This document shows positions 15,015 through 22,801 of a DNA stretch of 24,869 nt, piece after piece. The stretch is taken from positions 1-24,869 of the forward strand of contig PWQG01000397.1 in NCBI GenBank assembly GCA_003556835.1. The letters are read 5' to 3'. Under the pieces are notes generated by a model, which saw only the letters and a list, made by a program, of their open reading frames with translations, made no database searches and was not told the DNA's origin. This DNA comes from Gammaproteobacteria bacterium. GTDB lineage: Bacteria > Pseudomonadota > Gammaproteobacteria > Pseudomonadales > Pseudohongiellaceae. The stretch's first letter is position 1. Each line of letters opens with the position of its first letter. The translations under genes and the position numbers were made by a program.

Positions 15015-16145
15015 TCAGTCCGCTCTGGCGGGCTCCTCAAACTGTACAAACTCGACCACTTCCAGGTCAAAACCGGAAATGGCATTGAAGCGCGCCGGGT
15101 AACTGAGCAGGCGCATCTTGCCCACGCCCAGGTCACGCAGGATCTGGGAACCGGTGCCGATGGTCAGATCACTGCCGGCCCGCTTCTGCTGCTCCCGGCG
15201 ATTGCCACTGGGGCTGAGCACACTGTCGATGCTCTCGTTGATATCTTCCTCGTAATCCTCGCCTGACAACAACACGGCCACACCGCGCCCCTCATGGGCA
15301 ATCCGCTCCAGTGCGCGGCTCAATGACCAGCTGGTGCCTCCGGGGGTGAGCACATCACAGACGTCGCGCAGCGTGTTGGCGATATGCACCCGCACCAGCA
15401 CCGGATCCTCGGCAGAGAACTCGCCTCGGGTGAAAGCCAGGTGTGTACCGCCCTGGATGGTATCTTCGAAGGTGTGGAGCACAAACGGGCCATGCTCGGT
15501 CTGGACTTCGTGGGACTCACGGCGCACCACGGTGTGCTCGTTGGCCAGTCGGTAATGGATCAGGTCGGCAATGGTGCCAATCTTGAGGCCGTGCTCCTCG
15601 GCAAAGGCCTCCAGGTCCGGACGCCGTGCCATACTGCCATCTTCGTTCATGATCTCGACAATCGCGGAGGACGGCTCGAATCCGGCCAGACGTGCCAGAT
15701 CACAACCGGCTTCCGTGTGACCGGCCCGCTGTAGCACGCCACCGGGCTGCGCCATGATGGGGAAGATGTGGCCAGGCTGGACGATATCATGCGGCTTGGT
15801 CTCCCGAGCCACGGCCACCTGGATGGTTCGTGCCCGATCGGCCGCCGAGATGCCCGTGGTCACTCCCGTGGCCGCTTCGATCGACACCGTGAAGTTGGTG
15901 TTGTAGGGGGTGTTGTTGCGACTGACCATCAGCGGCAGATCCAGGTATTCACAGCGCTCACGACTCAGGGTCAGGCAGACCAGGCCACGCGCATACCGAG
16001 TCATGAAATTGACGTCCTCGGCAGTGATGCGCTCGGCCGCAATCACCAGGTCGCCTTCATTCTCCCGGTCTTCATCATCCATCAGAATGACCATCCGGCC
16101 CTGACGCATGTCTTCAATGATCTCTTCAATCGTGTTCAGCTTCAT
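15015..16145 (-). CDS. ribBA: RibBA-type protein: active DHBP synthase, degenerate GTP cyclohydrolase II domain
   Basis: A 376-residue two-domain protein. The N-terminal half (about 1-205) is 3,4-dihydroxy-2-butanone 4-phosphate synthase, with the metal/phosphate motif MDDEDRENEGD (22-32), the TPYNTNFTVSIEA region and the QRAGHTEAGCDLARLAG motif (139-155). The C-terminal half (about 210-376) has the GTP cyclohydrolase II fold outline, but key residues are gone. VRVHIANTLRD (251-261) replaces the VxVHSECLTGD zinc motif, the CDC ligands are absent, and VLLSGEDYEEDI replaces the RQEGRGIGL segment. It should therefore make the four-carbon unit only. The ATG at 16145 follows GGAG. It is 22 bases from ribE and 22 from ribH. 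Many gammaproteobacteria have this arrangement with a separate ribA, as here. Confidence 0.93.
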   Translation of the reverse strand: MKLNTIEEIIEDMRQGRMVILMDDEDRENEGDLVIAAERITAEDVNFMTRYARGLVCLTLSRERCEYLDLPLMVSRNNTPYNTNFTVSIEAATGVTTGISAADRARTIQVAVARETKPHDIVQPGHIFPIMAQPGGVLQRAGHTEAGCDLARLAGFEPSSAIVEIMNEDGSMARRPDLEAFAEEHGLKIGTIADLIHYRLANEHTVVRRESHEVQTEHGPFVLHTFEDTIQGGTHLAFTRGEFSAEDPVLVRVHIANTLRDVCDVLTPGGTSWSLSRALERIAHEGRGVAVLLSGEDYEEDINESIDSVLSPSGNRREQQKRAGSDLTIGTGSQILRDLGVGKMRLLSYPARFNAISGFDLEVVEFVQFEEPARAD

Positions 16146-16167
16146 ATTCGGCTCCGGTCCTCCTGGT

Positions 16168-16848
16168 TTACCGTTCATTGCCCGCAAAGCCATGCTCCTG
16201 CAGGAATGCCGCTGTAAGTCCTGTATCCGGATTGTTCTTGCCGGGAGTGGCCGCCGCCTCCCCGAGGACCAGGCGCTCCAGATAGCGCGCGATGACATCC
16301 ACTTCCAGATTCACCTTCTGGCCTTTCACATAAGTATGCATGATGGTCTCCGCCTGGGTATGCGGTATGATATTGACCGTAAAACAGGCACCGTCCACCC
16401 GATTCACCGTAAGACTGGTGCCATCGATGCAGATGGAGCCCTTTTGTGCCACATAACGGGCCAGCTCGTCCGGCACCCGGTAGGTCATGCAGATACTGCC
16501 GCCTTCGGCTTGGCTATCCAGCAGTTCGCCCATGCCATCAACGTGGCCGCTGACGATGTGGCCACCCAGGCGCTTCACCGGCGTCAGCGCCTTTTCCAGA
16601 TTGACCTTGCTGCCCGCCTGTAATTGACCCAGCGTCGTCAATCGCAGGGTTTCGCCGGACACATCGGCACTGAACTGCTGTCCGGACTGCTCCGTCACGG
16701 TCAGGCAGACACCATTGATGGCGATACTGTCGCCCAGGGCAACATCACTGAAGTCCAGGGCCGGGCTGCTGATACGCAGCTGCCATTCCCGATTGCGCAA
16801 CTGCAGGGATTCGACCTGCCCCAGCGCCTCGATGATTCCGGTAAACAT
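16168..16848 (-). CDS. ribE: Riboflavin synthase alpha chain
   Basis: A 226-residue enzyme that dismutates two 6,7-dimethyl-8-ribityllumazine molecules to riboflavin. It opens with the invariant MFTGIIEALG (1-10) and has two tandem lumazine-binding repeats. The first contains SIAINGVCLTV (41-51) and the second contains SICIDGTSLTVN, with the hallmark GGHIVSGHVDG (95-105) between. The second barrel includes NIIPHT. The C-terminal tail is slightly longer than in E. coli (213). It lies five bases after ribD. The symbol ribC is used for the same enzyme in some species. Confidence 0.96.
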   Translation of the reverse strand: MFTGIIEALGQVESLQLRNREWQLRISSPALDFSDVALGDSIAINGVCLTVTEQSGQQFSADVSGETLRLTTLGQLQAGSKVNLEKALTPVKRLGGHIVSGHVDGMGELLDSQAEGGSICMTYRVPDELARYVAQKGSICIDGTSLTVNRVDGACFTVNIIPHTQAETIMHTYVKGQKVNLEVDVIARYLERLVLGEAAATPGKNNPDTGLTAAFLQEHGFAGNER

Positions 16849-16853
16849 GAGCT

Positions 16854-17987
16854 CTACTCCATCGCTGGCAGCAAGCTGCGCAGCTCTGCCCGTATGCGAC
16901 AATCCCTGCCGATCATCTGCACATCGCGCATCTCCAGTGCGACGTGATCCTTCATGAACTGTATGCCGGGCAGATGCAGCAGCGGCATGGCATCACTGCC
17001 CAGGAAGCGGGCACCAACGTAGATGAGCACCTCATCCACCAGGCCCGCCTGAACCATCGCCCCGCCTAAAGTGGGGCCGGTCTCCAGCAGCACCTCATTG
17101 CATTCATAATCGATTGCCAGGGTGCGCAGTGCATCGCGCAGATCCACCCGGCCATTGTCCAGGCAAGCCACCTCGACAATCTGTGCCTTGCTGCCCGCAA
17201 AGCGTTCCACCTGACGTGGCTGCGGGCGGCTTGACATCAGCAGCACTTCCCCGGGCAGACCGATGATACGCGAATCAGGCGGCGTGCGCAGGCAGGAGTC
17301 CATGACGACCCGCAGTGGCTGACGCCGGGCGATGAGCTCGGCATCAGCCAGAGGCAATTGCGCGGCACGGACATTGAGATGCGGGTTGTCGGCGATGACC
17401 GTATTGACGCCGGTCAGCACAGCACAACTGCTGGCTCTCAGGCATTGCACATCCGCCCTTGCTTCTTCCCCGGTGATCCACTGGCTCTCACCCGATGCCA
17501 TTGCCGTGCGACCGTCCAGGCTCATCGCCATCTTGCAACGCAACCGCGGCAACTGCTGCGTCATGCGCTTTATGAATCCAGGATTGAGCGCAGCCGCGCG
17601 CTCCTGCAGAAGCGGACCGCGCACTTCGATTCCGGCTTCACGCAGACGATCCAATCCGCGACCCGAAACCGCCGGATTCGGATCCTGCATGCCATAGACC
17701 ACAGAGGCCACGCCAGCCTGAATCAGTGCATCCGTGCAGGGCGGGGTCCGCCCCACCATGCAACAGGGCTCAAGGCTGACATACACCGTTGCTCCACGTG
17801 CCAGTTCTCCCGCGTCCTGCAGGGCCACCACTTCAGCATGCGGACGACCAACCTGCTCATGCCATCCCGTGCCGACCACGCGACCATCCTTGACCACAAC
17901 CGCCCCCACCCGCGGATTGGGTGTTGCGGTCAGAACACGGGCAGCCAGGTCTATGGCCTGCTGCATGTAGGCTTGATCATCACTCAT
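16854..17987 (-). CDS. ribD: Bifunctional riboflavin biosynthesis deaminase/reductase
   Basis: A 377-residue two-domain enzyme: an N-terminal pyrimidine deaminase of the cytidine deaminase fold and a C-terminal NADPH-dependent reductase (about 150-377). Deaminase zinc ligands are visible as His50 and the catalytic Glu in HAEV (50-53), Cys75 in LEPCC, and Cys84 in GRTPPC (79-84). The reductase domain shows KMAMSLDGRTA, TGVNTVIADNPHLNVR, ETGPTLGGAM and a terminal DVQMIGRD. The linker between the metal-binding cysteines reads CCMVGRTPPC, where most RibD proteins have CSHxGRTPPC. The ATG at 17987 is 13 bases after nrdR; upstream in-frame sequence is the nrdR shadow. Confidence 0.95.
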   Translation of the reverse strand: MSDDQAYMQQAIDLAARVLTATPNPRVGAVVVKDGRVVGTGWHEQVGRPHAEVVALQDAGELARGATVYVSLEPCCMVGRTPPCTDALIQAGVASVVYGMQDPNPAVSGRGLDRLREAGIEVRGPLLQERAAALNPGFIKRMTQQLPRLRCKMAMSLDGRTAMASGESQWITGEEARADVQCLRASSCAVLTGVNTVIADNPHLNVRAAQLPLADAELIARRQPLRVVMDSCLRTPPDSRIIGLPGEVLLMSSRPQPRQVERFAGSKAQIVEVACLDNGRVDLRDALRTLAIDYECNEVLLETGPTLGGAMVQAGLVDEVLIYVGARFLGSDAMPLLHLPGIQFMKDHVALEMRDVQMIGRDCRIRAELRSLLPAME

Positions 17988-18000
17988 AGGAAACCGTTGT

Positions 18001-18453
18001 TCACTCGCCGGACAGGCGATCAATTTCGGCGCGGAACTCGTTGAGATCCTTGAAGCTGCGGTAGACTGAAGCGAAACGCACAAAGGCCACTTCGTCCAAC
18101 TGTCGCAGCTCCCGCATGACCTCTTCACCAATCTGGCGGGAACTGACCTCCCGTTCACCGGCAGCGCGCAGACTGTGACGGATACGGTTGATGGCTTCAT
18201 CCACCTTTTCGATACTGACCGGTCGTTTTTCCAGCGCCCGCATCAGTCCGGATCGCAGCTTCCGGTCATCGAAGGGTTCTCGCACACCGTTCTGCTTGAT
18301 GATGCGCGGCATGACCAGCTCGGCCGTCTCATAGGTCGTGAAACGCTCGCTGCAGGTAATGCATTCCCGCCGGCGGCGCACCTGATCGCCCTCCGCCACC
18401 AGGCGGGAGTCGATCACCTTGGTGTCCAGCGCACCGCAGAAGGGACAATGCAT
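18001..18453 (-). CDS. nrdR: Transcriptional repressor NrdR
   Basis: A 150-residue repressor of ribonucleotide reductase genes. The N-terminal zinc ribbon has Cys3 and Cys6 (MHCPFCG) and Cys31 and Cys34 (RECITCSERFTTYE). The following ATP-cone domain senses ATP/dATP, with VMPRIIKQNGVREPFD and the VAFVRFASVYRSFKD helix near the C terminus. Length is the usual 150. It lies six bases after glyA and 13 bases before ribD. No NrdR-box pair or nrd gene is visible in the window, so it acts on targets elsewhere. Confidence 0.97.
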   Translation of the reverse strand: MHCPFCGALDTKVIDSRLVAEGDQVRRRRECITCSERFTTYETAELVMPRIIKQNGVREPFDDRKLRSGLMRALEKRPVSIEKVDEAINRIRHSLRAAGEREVSSRQIGEEVMRELRQLDEVAFVRFASVYRSFKDLNEFRAEIDRLSGE

Positions 18454-18459
18454 GGGAGG

Positions 18460-19713
18460 CTACCTGTATACCGGGAATTCGGCGCAGAGCTTGATCACTT
18501 TTTCCTTGACCTTGCTGATGTTCTCCGCGTTATCGATGTCGTCGAGAATATCACACATCCATTCGGTCAATTGCGCCACCTCGGCTTCCCGGAATCCACG
18601 ACTGGTCACGGCCGGTGAGCCGATACGCAGGCCACTGGTCACAAAGGGCGGACGCGGGTCATTGGGCACCGCGTTCTTGTTGACCGTGATGTTGGCCAGG
18701 CCCAGTGCCGCATCCGCTTCCTTGCCGGTCATCTCCTGTTTTACCAGGCTGAGCAGGAACAGGTGATCATCGGTGCCACCGGAAATCACATCATAACCGC
18801 GCTCCATGAAACCCTGAGCCATGGCCTGGGCATTCTTGACCACCTGCTGCTGGTAGCTGCGGAACTCGTCCGTCATGGCTTCGCGGAAACAGATCGCCTT
18901 GGCGGCAATGACGTGCATCAATGGCCCGCCCTGGCTTTCCGGGAATACCGAGAAATTGAGTTTCTTTTCCAGATCGGGATTGGCGCGCGCCAGGATGATG
19001 CCTCCCCGCGGCCCACGCAGGGTTTTGTGCGTGGTGGAGGTGGTCACATCGGCGATGTTGACCGGGCTCGGGTACACACCGGCAGCCACCAGGCCGGCGA
19101 CATGGGCCATGTCGACAACAAACCAGGCACCCACCTTGTCCGCGATGTCCCGGAAACGTTGCCAGTCGATCACCCGCGAGTAGGCAGAAAAACCGGCAAT
19201 GATCATTTTCGGTTTGTGTTCGAGCGCCAGACGCTCGACTTCCTCGTAATCGATCTCACCGGTCTCGTCGTTCAGTCCGTACTGGATCGCATTGTAGATC
19301 CGGCCGGAGAAACTCACGCTGGCCCCATGGGTCAGGTGGCCACCATCGGCCAGGCTCATGCCCAGCACGGTGTCACCTGGCTTGAGCAGGGCCATGTACA
19401 CAGCCGCATTGGCCTGGGAACCGGAGTGCGGTTGCACATTGGCGTAGTCGGCCCCGAACAACTTCTTGGCCCGCTCGATGGCCAGGTTCTCGACCACGTC
19501 AACGTGCTCACAACCGCCGTAATAACGCTTGCCGGGGTACCCTTCCGCGTATTTGTTAGTGAGCACGCTACCCTGGGCTTCCATGACCAGCGGACTGGCA
19601 TAGTTCTCGGAGGCAATCAATTCGATGTGCTCTTCCTGGCGCTCGCGCTCGCCCTCGATTGCGGCATTGAGTTCCGAATCGTACTCGGCAATGGTCAGAT
19701 CGCTGTTAAACAT
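18460..19713 (-). CDS. glyA: Serine hydroxymethyltransferase
   Basis: A 417-residue pyridoxal-phosphate enzyme that converts serine and tetrahydrofolate to glycine and methylene-tetrahydrofolate. The cofactor lysine is Lys230 in TTSTTHKTLRGPRGG (224-238). Also intact are ELIASENYAS (31-40), NKYAEGYPGKRYYGG (53-67), QPHSGSQAN (94-102), DMAHVAGL (201-208) and the C-terminal RIGSPAVTSRGF. Length equals E. coli GlyA (417). The ATG at 19713 follows GGGGAC. The gene diverges from ettA and is first in the long minus-strand operon. Confidence 0.98.
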   Translation of the reverse strand: MFNSDLTIAEYDSELNAAIEGERERQEEHIELIASENYASPLVMEAQGSVLTNKYAEGYPGKRYYGGCEHVDVVENLAIERAKKLFGADYANVQPHSGSQANAAVYMALLKPGDTVLGMSLADGGHLTHGASVSFSGRIYNAIQYGLNDETGEIDYEEVERLALEHKPKMIIAGFSAYSRVIDWQRFRDIADKVGAWFVVDMAHVAGLVAAGVYPSPVNIADVTTSTTHKTLRGPRGGIILARANPDLEKKLNFSVFPESQGGPLMHVIAAKAICFREAMTDEFRSYQQQVVKNAQAMAQGFMERGYDVISGGTDDHLFLLSLVKQEMTGKEADAALGLANITVNKNAVPNDPRPPFVTSGLRIGSPAVTSRGFREAEVAQLTEWMCDILDDIDNAENISKVKEKVIKLCAEFPVYR

Positions 19714-19758
19714 GCAAGTCCCCGTGTGTGATGCCGCCGGCACCGCGTGCGGCCGGAT

Positions 19759-19779
19759 GTCTGCAGGGCCGCCGCAGAC
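19759..19779 (-). promoter_or_regulatory. Hairpin in glyA leader
   Basis: GTCTGC and GCAGAC (19759-19764 and 19774-19779) pair perfectly around a GC-rich nine-base loop, about 50-65 bases upstream of glyA on its presumed leader. A possible -10 element TAAAAT lies further upstream (19807-19802), without a clear -35. I see no glycine riboswitch signature. Confidence 0.3.
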
Positions 19780-19927
19780 GGTGAAAATTCAGTGGAGCGG
19801 TATTTTACATGATGCAGGGGGTCAGAGCATCCGTAATCTGCCATTTCGCGGCATTTTCCCTGCAGACAGGCACCTTGAATGGTAAGATGAGCGTTTTTCA
19901 GCCGATTTAACGGAGAATACCCAGTTT

Positions 19928-21595
19928 ATGGCCCAGTACGTGTACACCATGCATCGCGTTGGCAAAGTCGTGCCGCCGAAGAAGGAAATTCTCAAGGACA
20001 TCTCCCTGTCCTTTTTCCCGGGCGCCAAAATCGGCGTGCTGGGCCTCAACGGGGCGGGCAAATCCACCCTGCTGCGCATCATGGCGGGCGTCGACACGGA
20101 ATACAATGGCGAGGCGCGAGCCCAGTCCGACATCCGCGTTGGCTATCTGCCACAGGAACCCAGGCTCGACGAGGACAAGGACGTTCGCGGCAATGTCGAG
20201 GAAGGCGTGCACGACGTGATTTCCCTGGTGGAGGAGTTCAATGCCATCAGCGACAAGTTCGCCGAACCGATGAGCGACGAGGAAATGAACCAGTTGCTCG
20301 AGCGCCAGGGGGAATTGCAGAACGCCATCGATGCCAGCGGCGGCTGGGAAATCGAACGGACCCTGGAAGTGGCCGCCGAAGCGCTGCGGTTGCCGCCCTG
20401 GGATGCCGACATCAGCAATCTTTCCGGTGGCGAGAAACGCCGGGTGGCCCTGTGCCGCCTACTGCTGTCGAATCCCGACATGCTGCTGCTGGACGAGCCC
20501 ACCAACCACCTGGATGCAGAGAGCGTGGCCTGGCTGGAACGCTTCCTGGTGGAATTCCCCGGCACCGTGGTGGCCATCACTCACGACCGCTATTTCCTGG
20601 ACAACGCAGCCGGCTGGATCCTGGAACTGGACCGTGGCCACGGCATCCCCTACGAAGGCAACTACACCAACTGGCTGGAAGCCAAGGAAAAACGCCTGGA
20701 CATCGAGGAGAAACAACAGGCGGCCCGTGAGAAAACCATCCGCTCCGAACTGGAATGGGTACGCAGCAATCCCAAAGGTCGTCAGTCCAAGAGCAAGGCC
20801 CGCATGGCCCGATTCGAGGAACTGACCTCGCAGGAATTCCAGAAACGCAATGAAACCACTGAACTGTATATACCACCCGGTCCGCGCCTCGGCGACAAGG
20901 TCATCGAGGTGGAGCATCTGAGCAAGAGTTTCGAGGACCAATGCCTGATCGACGACCTGAGTTTCTCGGTCCCCAAGGGTGCTATCGTGGGCATCATCGG
21001 CGGCAACGGTGCCGGCAAGACCACCTTCCTGCGTATGCTGGTGGGCGAGGAACAGCCCGATGCCGGCAGCATCACCCTGGGCGACACGGTGGACCTGGCC
21101 TATGTGGACCAGAGCCGCGACGCCCTGGATGGCAGCAAAACCGTCTGGGAAGAGGTCTCCGAGGGCCACGACATCCTGAAGATCGGCAACTACGAGGTGC
21201 CGTCACGGGCCTATGTCGGACGCTTCAACTTCAAGGGCGGCGACCAGCAGAAATACATCAAGGACCTGTCCGGCGGTGAACGTAACCGTCTCCACCTGGC
21301 CAAACTGCTCAAGCGGGGCGCCAATGTGTTGCTGCTCGACGAACCGACCAATGACCTGGACGTGGAAACCCTGCGAGCCCTGGAAGAAGGCCTGCTGAAC
21401 TTCCCCGGCAGTATCATCGTGGTGTCACACGATCGCTGGTTCCTGGACCGCATTGCCACTCACATCCTGGCCTTCGAAGGCGACAGTGAAGTGGTTTTCC
21501 ACGAAGGCAACTACAGCGACTACGAGGCGGACCGCAAGAAACGACTCGGTGAGGATGCCCAGCCGCGACGCATCAAGTATCGCAAACTGGCCTGA
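19928..21595 (+). CDS. ettA: Energy-dependent translational throttle protein EttA (ABC-F)
   Basis: A 555-residue soluble ABC-F ATPase with two nucleotide-binding domains and no membrane segments. EttA binds the ribosomal E site and gates the first elongation step according to ADP/ATP levels. Domain 1 has Walker A GLNGAGKSTLL (39-49), signature LSGGEKRRVAL and Walker B LLLDEPTNHLD. Domain 2 has GGNGAGKTTFLRM, LSGGERNRLHLAKLL and LLLDEPTNDLD. The basic linker ELEWVRSNPKGRQSKSKARM is the P-site tRNA interaction motif region typical of EttA. Length equals E. coli EttA (555). GGAG lies 12 bases before the ATG. The gene diverges from glyA. Confidence 0.97.
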   Translation: MAQYVYTMHRVGKVVPPKKEILKDISLSFFPGAKIGVLGLNGAGKSTLLRIMAGVDTEYNGEARAQSDIRVGYLPQEPRLDEDKDVRGNVEEGVHDVISLVEEFNAISDKFAEPMSDEEMNQLLERQGELQNAIDASGGWEIERTLEVAAEALRLPPWDADISNLSGGEKRRVALCRLLLSNPDMLLLDEPTNHLDAESVAWLERFLVEFPGTVVAITHDRYFLDNAAGWILELDRGHGIPYEGNYTNWLEAKEKRLDIEEKQQAAREKTIRSELEWVRSNPKGRQSKSKARMARFEELTSQEFQKRNETTELYIPPGPRLGDKVIEVEHLSKSFEDQCLIDDLSFSVPKGAIVGIIGGNGAGKTTFLRMLVGEEQPDAGSITLGDTVDLAYVDQSRDALDGSKTVWEEVSEGHDILKIGNYEVPSRAYVGRFNFKGGDQQKYIKDLSGGERNRLHLAKLLKRGANVLLLDEPTNDLDVETLRALEEGLLNFPGSIIVVSHDRWFLDRIATHILAFEGDSEVVFHEGNYSDYEADRKKRLGEDAQPRRIKYRKLA

Positions 21596-21680
21596 CCGGA
21601 GGCGGGTCACGACAGAGTGCCGGCCGGCTGCGACGAAGTCCTTCATGGCAACTGAAGATTCCCTCGCGTCGGCCGTTATA

Positions 21681-21699
21681 TTCGGAAACAGAATCCGAA
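21681..21699 (+). promoter_or_regulatory. Dyad-symmetric site upstream of the PilZ gene
   Basis: TTCGGA (21681-21686) and TCCGAA (21694-21699) are perfect inverted 6-base arms separated by seven bases, ending 16 bases before the PilZ-protein ATG. It has the size of a dimeric repressor operator but could also be a small RNA hairpin near the ribosome-binding region. No T-tract follows. Confidence 0.35.
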
Positions 21700-21715
21700 C
21701 GGACTTTGACCGAGT

Positions 21716-22099
21716 ATGAGTGACACAGAACAGGGCAGCGACGCCAGTGACAACCAGCGGACCTTCACACGCATCTTCTTCGATGCGGAAACCGTGCTCA
21801 CCCAGGGCGATAATGTCTTGCTGGTGCAACTGATCGACATTGCCTTCAAAGGCATTCTGGTGCGCCTGTTGCCAGGCCAGCAAGTTGACCCCGGGCAAAC
21901 ACTGGACGCCACCATCCACCTGGGTGGTGATATCCAGATCTGCATGAACCTGAACGTGGCCAACCAGCATGAGGATATGCTGGGCCTGCGCTGCAACAAC
22001 ATTGACCTGGACAGCCTGACCCACCTGCGCCGCCTGGTGGAACTCAACCTCGGCGACATCAGCCTGCTGGAACGCGAACTGTCCGCCCTGCAGGCCTGA
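21716..22099 (+). CDS. PilZ-domain protein (cyclic di-GMP receptor-like)
   Basis: A 127-residue soluble protein matching a single PilZ domain. The c-di-GMP motif RxxxR is present as RTFTR (15-19), and the second motif, normally D/N-x-S-x-x-G, appears as DIAFKG (41-46), with Ala replacing Ser. Further features are beta strands TLDATIHLGGDIQICMNLNV and MLGLRCNNID, and a C-terminal helix pair LRRLVELNLGD and LERELSAL. PilZ proteins bind c-di-GMP to control motility, adhesion or exopolysaccharide, but the partner here is unknown. The ribosome-binding site is weak. It lies 120 bases after ettA and converges with the replication-P-like gene. The Ala substitution may lower affinity without abolishing binding. 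Confidence 0.8.
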   Translation: MSDTEQGSDASDNQRTFTRIFFDAETVLTQGDNVLLVQLIDIAFKGILVRLLPGQQVDPGQTLDATIHLGGDIQICMNLNVANQHEDMLGLRCNNIDLDSLTHLRRLVELNLGDISLLERELSALQA

Positions 22100-22120
22100 G
22101 CAGCATAATCGGGCCGGGCC

Positions 22121-22801
22121 TCAGAGATCGAGTTTCTTCCGCAACGCCGCCATTTCCTCCGCCCGCTCCTCATCACTGAGGGGGCGCCCCGGCGACTGCT
22201 CCAATGCCGGCGCAGCAGGCTCCTGCAGATCCTCACCCCGCATCACCCGCTTGCAGAACTCGCGGTAATAATGGGCGAATACCGGAAAAGCCCGATCCTC
22301 CGGCTCGGTGGCGAGGAAATGCCAATCACTGGTCCGGCCGGCATGGTACACGGCCGCATGGCTCCACTCCTGGGCCGCCTTGGGTGCAGGCGCACGACAG
22401 GCCTCGATATAGGCATCACGCGGGGCCGGCAGACCGAACAGGGAATGCCCTTCTTCGCAGGCACGCACCACCACGGACAGGGTGGGCAGGAAATCCTGGG
22501 TCCGCACCAGGCGCCGCGCCGCAGCCACAATCTGCGGCGGACTGAAGTCGGAGAGGTTCTGCAGCCAGTATTTCTTGGTCAGGGCCAGGCGATCCGGATC
22601 ACCGTAGGCCTTGTGATACTGGTTGTGATAGGCCAGCTCAAATTCGGCGAACAACTGGTTGATGGCATCGACCCGGTCGGGTCCTGCGCCTTCAGCGCGT
22701 GCGGACTGCCCGTCACTCTGCCCAGCTGCGGTCTGTGAAGCGCCGGTAGGCTTCTTCAAGGCTCTGCTCACCCCGCTCAGCAGGGGATTGATCTTTTCCA
22801 T
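22121..22801 (-). CDS. Replication protein P-like (lambda P family) protein
   Basis: A 226-residue protein whose middle (about residues 45-190) resembles the replication protein P family, named for lambda P, which delivers host DnaB helicase to an origin. The supporting pattern is INQLFAEFELAYHNQYHKAY (47-66) followed by LALTKKYWLQNLSDFSPPQI (72-91), AAARRLVRTQDFLPTL (93-108) and a Cys-containing VVRACEEG. The N-terminal 40 residues are low-complexity and the C-terminal tail is acidic and Pro-rich. The ATG at 22801 lies 89 bases inside the upstream gene, in another frame, with a weak ribosome-binding site. No later in-frame ATG precedes the domain. The pairing with a DnaT-like gene suggests joint work in loading replicative helicase. 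No phage genes surround it. Family assignment is by memory of the pattern; function is inferred. Confidence 0.7.
   Translation of the reverse strand: MEKINPLLSGVSRALKKPTGASQTAAGQSDGQSARAEGAGPDRVDAINQLFAEFELAYHNQYHKAYGDPDRLALTKKYWLQNLSDFSPPQIVAAARRLVRTQDFLPTLSVVVRACEEGHSLFGLPAPRDAYIEACRAPAPKAAQEWSHAAVYHAGRTSDWHFLATEPEDRAFPVFAHYYREFCKRVMRGEDLQEPAAPALEQSPGRPLSDEERAEEMAALRKKLDL

Noticed and set aside
16146..18000. Possible FMN riboswitch ahead of rib genes
   Set aside because: The gaps between nrdR, ribD, ribE and ribBA are 5 to 22 bases, too short for a riboswitch, and no RFN-element sequence was seen upstream of glyA.
18763..19731. 322-codon open frame on the plus strand opposite glyA
   Set aside because: It lies wholly antisense to a full-length serine hydroxymethyltransferase and its translation has no recognisable domain; it is a product of GC-rich codon bias.
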